NCBI GenBank assembly: GCA_963855995.1
Contig: OY979721.1
Location: 992,001-1,056,000 of the forward strand
Reading direction: 5' to 3'
From: Muricea muricata
Lineage: Eukaryota > Cnidaria > Anthozoa > Malacalcyonacea > Plexauridae
DNA length: 64,000 nucleotides
The notes under the pieces are model-generated. The model ran no database searches, was not told the DNA's origin, and saw nothing but the letters and a program-made list of their open reading frames with translations. This document shows, piece after piece, positions 1 through 11,707 of this stretch. Position numbers and translations under genes: made by a program. Within the stretch, counting starts at the first letter, position 1, and each line of letters begins with the position of its first letter.

Positions 1-1092
1 TTAATGTCAAAAATATCGAGCTAGACGAATTCAAGGACTTTTAAGCAGCTCTTTATAAACTCAAGGACATTCAAGGACGTGAATTTTTTTCTTTCAAAAA
101 CATTTTGTAGGAAAACAATTGAGAGCGGTCGTATATATGAAACTGCTATCTACATTTTAGCTTCCAGTTTTGCGAATTAAATAGCAGTAATCTAGCAAAT
201 GCTCGATCTGATTGGTAATTTTCTACTAATTATAGTCTAGAGTCATATTCAGAGTTATTTTAGTCGGGACTCTTGGGCCATTTTCAAACCAAAACGGTTG
301 TCAATAACATATGAAAACTTACATTATACGTATTATCTATTATATGTGCAGCGCTCTTGAACTGTGCATTTTCATTAATCGTTATTTTTGCCGTGTTTGC
401 CCGCAGTAACTGCGCTTAAATACGAGTGAGTATGTTGAAATAAATAAAAGGTATTGTTTTAATGTTTTATTTTAAATATATGACAACTTCTTTAATTATA
501 CACAAACTTTTCACTGCACGAGTCCACAACACACAGACAGACAGTTTATAAATAACGTTTCAGACAAAACGTTAACACACTTCATATTAGACAGTTCTTT
601 TAAGAATGACTCGAGATTCGTCAAGACGAAATATTCGTCTAAGTATGTACATATCAGCAGAAGACGAAGTACAGGGGCGGAGTTGAAGAACTATGTAAAC
701 TTGTGTTTGTTTCTCTCCCATTGCATTCTTACAAACTGTCTTAACCAACTGTTTTAGTTTCTGTATTTCTACACTTCCGTTAATTTTAAAACTCCAGAAA
801 TCAAAACTAATATATGAATCCTGATGAGATTTCTGAAAAACATTTTCAAGTTTATGAAAAAGTTGATAAGCATTTTTATTTGAATTTTACGTCCACCCAA
901 GATTAAGGCTACCAGCTTTTGTACAACCGGCCACTGAATGCTAGATCATTCTGTTTGATGAGCTACCTTTTTCTCTGCCCAAGTCATGCAGACGGATAAT
1001 TTTTGCCTATAGTATATACACAGGACTAATGTTACTTCTAAAAACATTGTAAACTTCAACACCATATCAATACAAATTTGCTCTTCAGCAAA
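1..1092. other. Gene-free left edge, includes 3' UTR side of the zinc-finger gene
   Basis: I see no coding exon here. The zinc-finger gene on the minus strand stops at 1093, so the right part should be its 3' untranslated region. A minus-strand AATAAA (plus-strand TTTATT at 875-880) lies about 210 nt past the stop and is the best poly(A) signal candidate. The far left has a few short repeated words (tcaaggac) but no clear element. Confidence 0.5.
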
Positions 1093-4000
1093 TCAAGCTG
1101 TTCCATCGGTTGTTTCAGCACCTTGACACTTTGCCTCGTGAAGCTTCAAGAAATCCTTGCGAGCAAAAGCGAGTTCACAGCCGTTACATTTGAACGGCTT
1201 GATTCCACTATGGGTTCTCAAGTGCCTAACAAGGTTGCCATGTTGGGCAAATTTCTTCTCGCATTCCTCGCATTCGTACGGTCGTTCCCCGGTGTGCACT
1301 CTCTCGTGAAGTTTTAAAGCGCTCGGCTGCTCGAACCATTTATCGCATTGACCGCAAGGATACGGCTTTTTACGGGTACTTTTTGTCGTCGCCTTTGATG
1401 GACTGGCTTGCAGCCCAGTTTCGCTTTCCGGCGGAGCGACCTGGGTTAATCCTACAAGCGCTTCAGCAATAATCGTAGACGTTTGACCGGATTGATCATT
1501 GTCACCTTGTTGCTCAACGTGCGCCAACAAACTAGCATGGGAAAGTTCGGTGAGAAGAACAATTTGAGTCGTTTCGGAAAATTGGTTGGGTTCAACAATA
1601 TCGCTTGCTTCAGCTGTATCGTCGGTACCCCCAGCCTCAGGGTTCACAGGTTCACCCATCTCAACAGGCTCAACATTCGTGTTACCAACCTGATCATCTT
1701 GATTTGATTCGCCAGCAGTTTGAAGCACTTCATCAGTTTCCATTGCTTCTTGCACTTCGATTTGACCCGTTTCATCGAAACCAGAAGATTGATCTGTACC
1801 AGTCATCGCATCGCCTTCACTCGCTGTGATCGCATCGCCTTCGCTCGCTGTTTGAACAGCTACATCAGTTTCCATCGATTCCTCCGTGATGTGACATGCA
1901 CCCTCGCCACTTTGCTCCGCGTCAACAGACTGAACCTCATCACCAACTCGGTTCACGGCAATGGCTCCATCAGCAGTTTCATTGGCTTGCATCTGTTTGC
2001 CCACTTGACTGCTGCCGTTTTCAACCATATTTTGACATGCCTCGTCTGTTTCAAGACTTCGCTCTTTGTCCTGACCGGCACCTTCGTCGGCATTGCCTGG
2101 TTTACTTGCTTCGCTGACATCAGGGACTTCATCGCTCTGGTTTAATTCACCACCATTAATGGTACCACCAGCTTCAACTGTCTGACTGGCTTCATCACAA
2201 TCTCTCGCAAATCCATCAACCGCCATGGTCACGGTTTCTGATGCCAATAGCTCAGGGTGCATTCTTTGATGAGATTTTAAATGATCCAAACGTTTAAACG
2301 TCTTGGAACAGACACTACAACTGTACGGTTTATCGTCAGAGTGTCGTTTCTTATGTCGAAGCATGTTGCCTGCTTGGCTGAAGCATCGTCCACAAACATC
2401 GCAGGTGAACGGTTTCTCTCCCGTGTGTTTGCGCTTATGCTGCTTCAAGGAGCCAAGTTGATCAAATACCTGGAAAATTTTGATTTAAGGTTCGGTGAAA
2501 TCAAGACGGGTCACATGGATGATGATAATATCAAGCGGAGAGTCAAGAAAAACTTTCATAAAAACCTTCGTTTCTCAACTCACATGCAAACTCGTTCTCG
2601 TAATGTTCTCGTTTGATGAGAATATAGGATTTGAGAAAACTCTCAACAACTCTCGCTTATCAGCTCCTATTAGGTCTCATCCAACTCTTGTTCTCGTTTG
2701 ACCAGAATATGGGAGTTGAGAAAACTCTCATACAAACTCTCGCTTCTCAATTTTTAAACTCTCATGCAATTCTTGCTCTCGCTTGACCAGAATATGGGAG
2801 TTGAGAAAACTCTCATGCAAACTCTCGCTTGTCAACAACTCTCATCAACTCTTATGCAACTCTTGTTCTCGTTTCAACAGAATATGGGAGTTGAGAAAAC
2901 TATCATACAAACTCTCGCTTCCCAACTCTTATCAACTTTCATGCAACTCTTATTTTGTTTGACAAGGGCATAAGAGTTGAGAAAACTCTCATGCAAACTC
3001 TCTCTTCTCAACTCTCTGACATGCAACTCTTGTTCTCGTTTAACTAGGACATGAGAGTTAAGACAACTCTCATCCAAAATCTCGCTTCTCAACCCTTGTC
3101 AACTCTCATGCAACTCTTGTTCTCGTTTGACTACTCCTTTATTTATCCAAAGCAATCATTACATAATTAACATCAGTAGAATCATACTAGTATTCTATTG
3201 CAAATGCTGTGACTGGCTACTCTACTCGCTATCTATTCCTCAATAGACAGCGAATAGCAAAACATTAATTTTCCTGGTGTGTTTTTCAGTTCAAGGACAA
3301 TTTGTAGACGAATTTTTTAACAAAATGACTCAAAATCAATTTTCATCACAGATTCTACTAAAACAATTAGATTACTCGCTCTCAATTTCTTTTCGGTGAT
3401 AGTTGATTCGGGCTTCGCCCTCATCAACTATCACCGGGTAGAAATCTCGAGCTCGTAATCTAATTGTTAATTATATTCTATTTTACCGATTGTATGTGTG
3501 GAAAAACAACTTGGTACAAACATTAGCCATAGCGCTGTTCACTTTTCGCTCAACCGACCCCTGGTGCAAAATTATATCAGTAAAAACTTCAACAAACCTT
3601 GTCGCACATTTCGCATCGGTGTTCCTTCTTAGATTTCGAGTGCGCAGTAACATGACGTATCAAACCTTCAGGATCTCCAAAACTCTTCTCGCATATGGCG
3701 CACTTATACGGCTTTTCTCTGAGGTGTGTTTCCGCGTGTTTCTCCAAGGCCTCCGGACTTGGAAACTCCGTCTTGCATTCTTTGCACTTCGTCTCCGGAT
3801 GAGCGAGCTTCTTGTGCGCTTTGAGATCTTTTGGCAAGGCGAACACCTCGTTGCATTCCTCGCATGGTATTCCAGCAAGTGGGTGTTCGGCTTTCTTGTG
3901 CGCTTTTAGGTCTTTCAGAAGCGCGAAGACTTGGGGACATTGGTCGCAGGTAAAGCCGTTGTCCGTGTGTCCTTTTTCGTGCGCTTTCAGGAGGTCGGCT

Positions 4001-7000
4001 CGGTGGAAGCTCTTCGGGCACACTTCACATTGGAAGGGCCTAATACCGGAGTGAGTTTTCTTGTGTCTCTTCATGTTCCCAAGTTGCGCAAACTTTCGGT
4101 CGCATTGGTCGCACTCGTACGGTCGCTCGCCTGTGTGAATTCTCTGATGCACCTGGAACAGATGAAACTGCAATTGTAACTGCCGTGTGACAGGGCCTTT
4201 AATGTTTTTAACGGACTTCAGTGATCCTAAACAGTACAGCTTCATTTGAAACATATAGCAACTTTTTCTCACAGAAACTTAAAGGTAGCTGGTTATAAAA
4301 AGCCACTTTGAACACATGGCTATTTGATTGAAACATGTTTTGAACAGTGTCATATGGAGTAGGTTTTATAAGAGTGCAAAGTTTGGACATCTTGGTGCAA
4401 GCATTATCACCCGGTGGCCATTCAAAAATCACGCACTAAATTAACGAATGCAGTACTTTAACCCAGTACTTTTGCACAAAAAAGGTAATTATGCATAAAA
4501 TGAATTTATAATGATGCATAAAATGAATTTATAATAATGCATAAAATGAATTTACAATTTGCATAAAGTAAATTTATAATGAGGCATAAAATGAATTTAT
4601 AATGATGCATAAAATAAATTTATAATGTGCATAAAATGAATTTATATAATGTTCATAAAGTAAATTTATAATGAGGCATAAAATGAATTTATAATGATGT
4701 ATAAAATAAATTTAAAATGATGCATGAAATAAATTTATAATGTGCATAAAGTAAATTTATAATGTGCATGAAGTAAATTCACAATAAGGTATAAAATGAA
4801 TTTATAATGATGCATAAAATAAATTTAAAATGGTGTATTATGCCTCATTATAAATTTACTTTATGAACATTATATAAATTTATTTTATGCACATTATAAA
4901 TTTATTTTATGCATCATTATAAATTCATTTTATGCACATTATAAATTTTCTTTATGCACATTATAAATTTATTTATAAAATTTATAATGATGCATAAAGA
5001 AAATTTATAATGTGCATAAAATGAATTTATATAATGTTCATAAAGTAAATTTATAATGAGGCATAAAATGAATTTATAATGATGCATAAAATAAATTCAA
5101 AATGATGCATAAAATAAATTTATAATGTGCATAAAGTAAATTTATAATGTGTGTAAAGTAAATTTATAATGAGGCATAAAATGAATTTATAATGTGCATA
5201 AAATAAATTTATAATGCGCATAAAATGAATTTATAATGTTCATAAAGTAAATTTATAATGAGGCATAAAATGAGTTTATAATGATGCATAAAATAAATTT
5301 AAAATGATGCATAAAATAAATTTAAAATGATGCATAAATTAAATTTAAAATGTGCATAAAATGAATTTATAATGTACATAAAGTAAATTTATAATGAGGC
5401 ATAAAATGAATTTATAATGAGAACCAACTCTCGGTTGTGCCCAACATATGTTTGTGAATGTTTGGGGGGGCATACCCCCACTCGAAGCTTAGCTCTTGAG
5501 CAAGAAGGTAAGAGACATCCCTATTTCTTGTGTTACACACCTTCAGAGAGCTTGGTAGGTCGAATGATTTTTCGCACACGTCACAGACAAATGCTTTGAC
5601 TCCAGTATGAATCTTCAAGTGTTTAAGGAGCGTTGACTGTTTTCTAAATCCTGCTCCACAAGCATCGCATTTGAACTCTGGCTCTTTCTCGTGCGTTTTT
5701 TTGTGGTTCAACATGTTGGTTAACTGGGTGAAGGATTTCTCGCAAATATCACATTGATGAGGCTTAACATCCAGGTGAGTCTTCTCATGTAGTTTCATGA
5801 TATCCATTCTGAAAGAAAATCATTATTATTACTTAAAAAAGGTTTGGAATGGGCAAAAATAATTTGTTTAATCAATTCACAATCAAGAAAACCTCCTTGA
5901 TTGTTGTAAAGTTTCAAGCAATTTCAAGACATCACGTCACGTTTCTAAAACTGACCCTACATTTACCATAAACATCTTCATAGATGAAATTTTGGAAATT
6001 TCCCTCTCAAAATGATTCCTTTCATGACAAAAAAACCCCATGTATATTGTCATTTGTGTGAGGTGCATTCCACAAGATCATGTTAACTATCCAAAGTAGA
6101 CCCATATATCATGACATTGTATTCATATTGATGTATTTCACAATTTCTGGTCAATTCCCTGAAAACAACAATGTTGAACAACTCACCTTCGAAAGGTCTT
6201 TTCACAAACTGAGCACTTAAATGGTGTGTCTCCAGTATGAGACCGTTTGTGTCGCATTAAGTTTCCCAGTTGAGTAAAAGTCTTTGGGCAATCTGGACAG
6301 TTATATTTTGTCCCTTCCAAATGTGTCCTTGCATGGCGATTTAATGAACCTATAGGCAAATTAAGATGAATGATTGTTTTGTTTTTACTTGTGACAGAAC
6401 ATGAGACTAAAAATAGGAGACATAGTCCTTTACAAAGGCTGTGATTCCTTTGAAACTTGCAATCTTTTGTTACCTAAATGTGTTGATGTGGAGAAAATCC
6501 CTCAAAATACAGCAAATATCAACTAAAAGAACACCCTCATATACAACAGACGCGCCTGATTTGGTTTAGCTTTTTCAGTTGTGAGGCACAATGTGTCACT
6601 GGGATTGGTAGCGAGTCTTATCCAATTTAAGTGCACAAAATATTTTTGTGATGACTTAAATGCTTGTCTTTGAAGACGCGCAGTGTTTCGATTCTATTTC
6701 AGAACCATCCTCAGAGATATGAAAAACTAGACTGAGAAAATAAATTGATCAAATTTTAGCAACATGCATGCAATTTAGACAAAGGATGTTGCAATGAATC
6801 ATCTCGTTTTTTTAATTGCATTTCATGATAATTTCAACTGAGATTCGATGCAAAACAATATCCACATGGCAAGTCTACTTAGATAGGTTTATTTAAAATA
6901 TGCTCACCTGTGTGGGCAAAAATTTTCCCACAAACTTGACATTTAAATACTTTTTTTTCTTTTGGCTCAATTGGATGTGCTGGCTGTGGCTGTGCAAGCT

Positions 7001-8680
7001 GCACAACTTCATAGTCAACTTGTGCTTGCTGTTCAGCAGATTGGGCCGCCTCGACACACACAAACGTTGCTTGGTCAACAGATGTAACCTGCGGTTCCTG
7101 TTCATTTGCACCTCCTACAAAATTTTGATGCAGGGTATACAGTTTGGGCTGGTCAACAGCACATTTTGACAGACTTTTTCAGTCATCCCCACCCAATTTG
7201 TCACAGCTATGACATTTCATCACATCTTTGTTACGTGTACTTGCCGTTGAAATGCATGGTTTTCTCATTTAGGATATTTTGATTATCATTGGTCAAAGAT
7301 GCACAAGAAACTGCAAACCCTATCGTCAACATTATTTTTAAATTTACAGTCGCAGCAATAGAAGCGTTCTGAGAATATTTGGCCAATTCATTTGCAAAAA
7401 TTAACAGTTAATCCGATCAATTCCTCCTGTGATTCCACAAATTTTAAAATGTTCACAACTTCCTGTTTATTGACCAATCAGAATGCTAACGAATAAGATA
7501 TACTATTCTAATTTGTCAATTAACAGGAAGTTGTGAATCTTTTAAGGAACTTCTTCAAAATTTTGAGGAATGGATCATAGGAGCTGCTATACTTGAAGAA
7601 GGTCAAAATATTTTTGGAACACTTCTATTGCTGCCACCATAACTTTACCACAAAAGCAGGCCACTGCAATAGCTTATACCAATTACTGCGTACCTGTATT
7701 GCCTAAACCACTCTCTCAACATTCTTGTGGCAAGTTAACTGGAATACCCAGAGAAAACTACAACTTTAGTCACAAATTTGAATTACATGTCACTGTTTTA
7801 AGGCTATGTTTATTAATATGTGTCAATAACCAAACAGTTCTTGCATGTGACAGCTTTAATATAACAAAGTTTACGTTGGATGTTTTAAACATGTAAAATA
7901 AAGGAATACTTTTAAAGTTTAAAATGGTGCCTATTCACATGGTGGCTGACTTGCAGTTAAGAAATGGCAACAGAATGGCAATTGGCCAGCAGTTTTTTAC
8001 TGGCTATGTAGTTTGGATATCGTTGGTAAATTGCAAACTTTCATTCACAGGGAACTGGCCCAAGTCAAGATGCTAGAATTTTGCTTTTATGAAAGTGAGA
8101 TGTCTGAGCATTTGAAAGCTTGCCAAATTGGAACAGAACTTGGTTTAAATGGAAGAAAACCGAGAAAAAAATACCAAAATGAATTCCCCAGGACTATTGT
8201 TGTGAACTGTTAGAAATAGCAAGTTGAAAACCGCGGAATAAATTCCGTTCTTCGCGCCAGAATCGCGTGGAATATATGCTGCTTAATGAGAACTTTAAAG
8301 CTTTATAAATCTACCTCATCATGAAGAAATAAACGTATTTAAAGAAGCTGGTGCAAAGTGCAAACTCGAATCACTTGTGCGGAGCTCTGGCGGAGAAAAC
8401 CAGAGATATATAATGCTATACACATTAGCTATACGACTTTACTACCTGTGACTTCATAAGCGACTTGCTGGCCGTCGCCTGAATCAACAACGCATTGAAA
8501 CACGGCTTGTTGTTGAGCTTCATCGCCTTGCTGAGGTGGCTGAACTACGTGCTCGCTTGTGTTCACAACACATTCAAAAGCGGCTTGGCCATCACCTTGT
8601 TCTAAAGCTTGCTGTTGGTTCTGTACAACGCAGTTCAAAGCTTCGATGATAATATTGTATTCCACAGGTATTTCTTCCAT
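1093..8680 (-). CDS. Poly-C2H2 zinc-finger protein, 934 aa, six coding exons
   Basis: Probable nuclear DNA-binding regulator. Coding exons on the minus strand: 8680-8446, 7114-6908, 6349-6187, 5808-5541, 4152-3598, 2469-1093. All junctions are GT/AG and phase closes to 935 codons. The ATG at 8680 starts MEEIPVEYN. Residues 1 to about 130 are Gln/Glu-rich with a thrice-repeated Q-A-x-F-x-C-V motif. Fifteen fingers run from about residue 137 to 547, many with TGE(K/R)P(Y/F)-like linkers; several are split by introns (finger 1 across exons 2/3, finger 3 across 3/4, finger 6 across 4/5, finger 13 across 5/6), and the halves rejoin perfectly. An acidic, low-complexity 300-residue spacer (548-847) follows, then three more fingers (848-924), the last CCHC. 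The finger pattern resembles generic animal ZNF proteins; I cannot name an orthologue. The DNA target is unknown. Confidence 0.9.
2580..3125. repeat. Minisatellite, about 80-90 bp period, in zinc-finger intron 5
   Basis: About six diverged copies of a unit containing gggagttgagaaaactctc, aactctcgcttctcaac and atgcaactcttgttctcg. The gagttgagaaaac word recurs near 2625, 2713, 2798, 2888, 2974 and (altered) 3054. The array fills most of the intron between coding exons 5 and 6. Confidence 0.85.
3160..3475 (+). mobile_element. Foldback-type non-autonomous element, copy A
   Basis: Two hairpins make up the element: one around a ctatctattcctcaatagacagcg core near 3230, and a longer one at 3370-3472 whose arms read attagattactcgctctc and gagctcgtaatctaat around a gatagttgattcgggc stem. 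The same arrangement occurs inverted at 26855-27165, so this is a dispersed family. There is no coding capacity. It sits in intron 5 of the zinc-finger gene. Confidence 0.8.
4460..5420. repeat. AT-rich minisatellite (about 20-24 bp unit) with an internal inversion
   Basis: Dozens of copies of a unit like gcataaaatgaatttataat with variants ending atgatg, atgtg or atgagg. Between about 4845 and 4975 the array flips to the reverse complement (attataaatttattttatgc) and then flips back. It lies in intron 4 of the zinc-finger gene and ends within about 120 bp of exon 4. Confidence 0.93.
7349..7637. mobile_element. MITE-like inverted-repeat element, family also at 60688
   Basis: The ends are gtcgcagcaatagaagcgttc and the reverse complement of gtggcagcaatagaagtgttc. 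The internal arms include acaacttcctgtttattgac on one side and its inverse on the other. A second copy of the same layout lies at 60688-61003. No coding capacity. It sits in intron 1 of the zinc-finger gene. Confidence 0.85.
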
Positions 8681-8960
8681 AATATGTCGAAAATTTCCTT
8701 CGAACAAGCGAATTTTACAAAGCACAACTTTTGAAATGGAAATCTCGCAAAGATGCGACAAAATGGCGGCAAAGGAAATTTAACTTCCTGAGGACTTCAT
8801 GTTATATGCATCAAGGGGGTTTACCTCAGCCAATCGAATTCGCGAAAATGCGTCTCGTGATCCGTACCACGTGAGATAACGAACCAATCATAGAGATTAT
8901 AAATATAAATAATATGGAACCAATCAGAATGGCGTTGTCTCATACCTCATTCAGTGACCT
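8681..8960 (-). promoter_or_regulatory. Putative promoter/5' region of the zinc-finger gene
   Basis: This is the segment immediately upstream of the ATG at 8680. It holds plus-strand aaccaatca words near 8882 and 8919 (CCAAT-box type) and no good TATA box near the start. The assignment is by position only. Confidence 0.35.
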
Positions 8961-10355
8961 CATTATGGAACGAATTTCGGACCGGGAGAATGGCAGCGGA
9001 GATTGGCCAGAAATGATTGTGATATACATTTGAGGTTTGATGTCAACAATTGAGTGACATTTGAGGTTTTAATGGTGACATTTCCCAGTGATAGAAATAC
9101 TCAACTACAACTTACTTCTAGTCTTTTTGAACTGAACATGGTACACAGTCTGTTACGTAAAGAAACACTGTGAACATTTTGGACTTAAAGTATAGTAAAG
9201 TATGATTTAGAAATTGATAAAATGAATAATCAGTTTCCTGTGCTTATAAATAAATATGAACCAGAGTTTTAATTCAAACAATTGGCCTCAATGGTGCGAG
9301 ATATGTTCAACCCTAACCATAACTCCTTTTTTTTATGAGCAGAAACGATGCGCATGACGTGACTGTATTTGACCTCTTGTACAAATAATCACAAAAAACC
9401 ACAATTTATGAATATGTACATTGTTTAGAAGGTAATATGTATCGTTGAATTCCAATCACACAAGGGTCTGCACAGGAAAGGCAAGCCTTACCATTTGTTT
9501 TCTCATGTATTTCGACCGGACTTTGTGAAATATAATCAAAATGTTGACGAGTTGATAATGTGTGGATCGGCTTATAGTTAGAAAACCAGTGAAAATTTTG
9601 AATAGATCTTGAGACATTATTTCTCCACTTGAATAGCAAATACGAAAAAACTTATTTAAATGAATAGAGATTCTCGCATATGCCTGCTATATTTATCAAT
9701 TTCGTCGACAAAAATACGCTCGTAGAAACAAATATATTTGAATGATTTAAGGATGATGATGAAGCAGAATAAATATCATGCAAATGAGGTCATTTAACGT
9801 TATCTTACAAGACAGGTGAATTTTTGTGCATGGAAAAAATAATTGTATACACATTAAATCAATTGACAATCTTGAAAAAGGGCCAAAATTTCATCTTGTT
9901 CTTTATCTTGATATTTCAGTTCTAACTAAATTTGTTGCTAAGACTTTGGGAATTTGAAACCCTTCGTTTGCTTATAATGTTACTAACTGTCTCTTTGAAC
10001 CATGCCTTGAACCCTGGAAATGAAATCGAAACTTCCATTTAAATGGATTGAGATACTTATTTCATCATAAATGCATGAAGAGGCATGACATAAATTAAGA
10101 CCATTAAATATTATTAATAACCCGCAGGTGAATTTATATCTTTAGGCCTAGTTCGTCTTCTTGTTATGTCAAAAAACTAACAAATACATCAGGCGATAAA
10201 AAAATGAGCAACAATGCTTGAGGATATGGCTAATTTATCTCTTTGCATGTGTCTGCACGTGCAGCATTCTTAGACTAGAATCGCCAAAAATCACCCGGAA
10301 ACTAATAGATAAGATCTTTTTTCTATATAATGATGTTATGTACTCAGGTTAATAT
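8961..10355. other. Intergenic stretch, no gene seen
   Basis: The only open frames are short and non-protein-like (for example the 77-codon frame at 9406-9639). AT-rich single-copy-looking sequence lies between the zinc-finger gene and the GPCR pair. Confidence 0.5.
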
Positions 10356-10527
10356 GATGTAAGTGTTGCTACTCTGAGTGTATATCCACACCGGGCAAGG
10401 TTGAAAAATATGCCTGGCCACGGTGGGATTCGAACCTAAGGTCGTAGATTCGAATCCCACCGTGGCCAGGCATATTTTTCAAGCTTGCCCGGTGTGGATA
10501 TACACTCAGAGTAGCAACACTTACATC
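10356..10527. mobile_element. Palindromic repeat carrying a tRNA B-box-like motif
   Basis: A near-perfect 172-bp palindrome. Each arm runs gatgtaagtgttgctactct, then a tatccacaccgggcaag block, then cctggccacggtgggattcg. The arm sequence ggattcgaacct / agattcgaatccc resembles a tRNA B box (GGTTCGAATCC). Single-arm relatives lie at 13592-13668 and 38035-38145. It ends 58 bp before the GPCR start codon. Either a tRNA-derived SINE unit in head-to-head arrangement or a MITE. Confidence 0.8.
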
Positions 10528-10585
10528 AACTAATAGATAGTTCATTTATCCAAATGACCACACCTTATTTATTACAGATAATGGC

Positions 10586-11707
10586 ATGACACATTCGGAT
10601 AATAGGCCCGCAGATATTAGTAATCGAGCAGGTGAACTCGAAAACAATCTATTAGCCTTTCGACGTTTAGCACTCAACAGCATTGCGCTCTCCAAGCTGG
10701 CAGGTAAACAAATAGCGCATTCTTCTGAGATGGATTACCAGAAAATTATCCTCTGTATCATTGCTATAGTCGCATTTCTCGGAAATACTTTCACCGTTCT
10801 CCTTTTTCTTAGAAAATCAAAGTGGTTGAAAAAAACGTACAACTGTTTGATTCTTGCGTTGGCTATTCAAGACATCCTGCTCGCCGTTTCCATCATAGCC
10901 TTACCCGGGTTCATCTTCAAGAACGACAGCTACACAGTCACTTCCAACGGAATAGCTGGATGGACATATTGTAAATTCGTTTGGTCTCATTTCATTCCTT
11001 TTTCGTTAGGAATTACATCGGTTTACACTTGCCTGATGTTAACTTTTGACCGTTGGTTGGCAGTTGTCAAACCATTATCGTATAAAAAGTACGAACAGTC
11101 CAGATTAGTTGTCTTTTTAACCGTTCTTTTCCCATGGGCAGCCGGGATGTGTTTTGAAATCACAGCGCCGTTAAACGCATCACAAAGTCAGCAAAACGGA
11201 ACGATTTTATGCCATTGGAAAAGGCAGGAATACTCGTCAAAAACAGTCTTTTTTGCGGCGTTTAGTTTTACAGGTATGATGCTTGTTCCGGCAATACTAA
11301 TGGTGACTGCTTATGGTCTGATTATTGTTCACATGAAAAGGTCACAAACCAGAGTAAATGTCTTAAGAGGCGGCAGCGACCTAAACAGACGAAACACTAG
11401 CACAGTCTTGTCTCTGAAACGAGTGACTGTCACAGCTTGTATCGCTTCCACAATTGTCATAGTCAGTTGGCTGCCTGACCAAGTATACTATGCCTTGTCT
11501 CAAGTGGAGTTGACTGAACTTGGAACAACTGCACATTTTGCAGTGATGGTTTTAGCCTTCGCGAACTCTTGTTTTAATCCCGCAATCTACAGTTTCTCGA
11601 ACAGAGCATATAGACATGGCATCAAGGAGATGCTTGGATGTTTCTGTCGTAAAATACGCTCGACTGCAACCAATCAGCTGCCCATCCGAGAACCGTCTAC
11701 TTTTTAA
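10586..11707 (+). CDS. Class A (rhodopsin-like) GPCR, intronless, 373 aa
   Basis: Seven-transmembrane plasma-membrane receptor. Visible landmarks: TM1 GN motif (AFLGNTFTVLLF), TM2 LALAIQD, the TM3 cysteine (TYCKFVW), a DRW variant of DRY (LTFDRWLAVVKP), extracellular loop 2 with NAS and NGT glycosylation sequons and the partner cysteine (LCHWKR), TM6 VSWLPDQ in place of CWxP, and TM7 NPAIYSF (NPxxY). The C-tail is short and Cys-containing. The first ATG is 10586; a more typical receptor N-terminus would begin at Met 50 (MDYQKI, about 10733). A possible acceptor (attacag, ending 10578) lies just before it, so a 5' non-coding exon is plausible. The paralogue at 13195-14633 shares the stretch VWSHFIPFSLGITSVYTCL. 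Peptide-receptor type is likely; the ligand is unknown. Confidence 0.93.
   Translation: MTHSDNRPADISNRAGELENNLLAFRRLALNSIALSKLAGKQIAHSSEMDYQKIILCIIAIVAFLGNTFTVLLFLRKSKWLKKTYNCLILALAIQDILLAVSIIALPGFIFKNDSYTVTSNGIAGWTYCKFVWSHFIPFSLGITSVYTCLMLTFDRWLAVVKPLSYKKYEQSRLVVFLTVLFPWAAGMCFEITAPLNASQSQQNGTILCHWKRQEYSSKTVFFAAFSFTGMMLVPAILMVTAYGLIIVHMKRSQTRVNVLRGGSDLNRRNTSTVLSLKRVTVTACIASTIVIVSWLPDQVYYALSQVELTELGTTAHFAVMVLAFANSCFNPAIYSFSNRAYRHGIKEMLGCFCRKIRSTATNQLPIREPSTF

Noticed and set aside
1720..2145. 141-codon plus-strand frame
   Set aside because: Antisense shadow of the acidic spacer of the zinc-finger gene; no independent support.
4460..5420. CRISPR-like array
   Set aside because: Units are contiguous and AT-rich without spacers, in an intron of an animal gene; it is a minisatellite.
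10440..10460. Possible tRNA gene
   Set aside because: Only a B-box-like word is present; no cloverleaf can be folded and the sequence belongs to a dispersed palindromic repeat.
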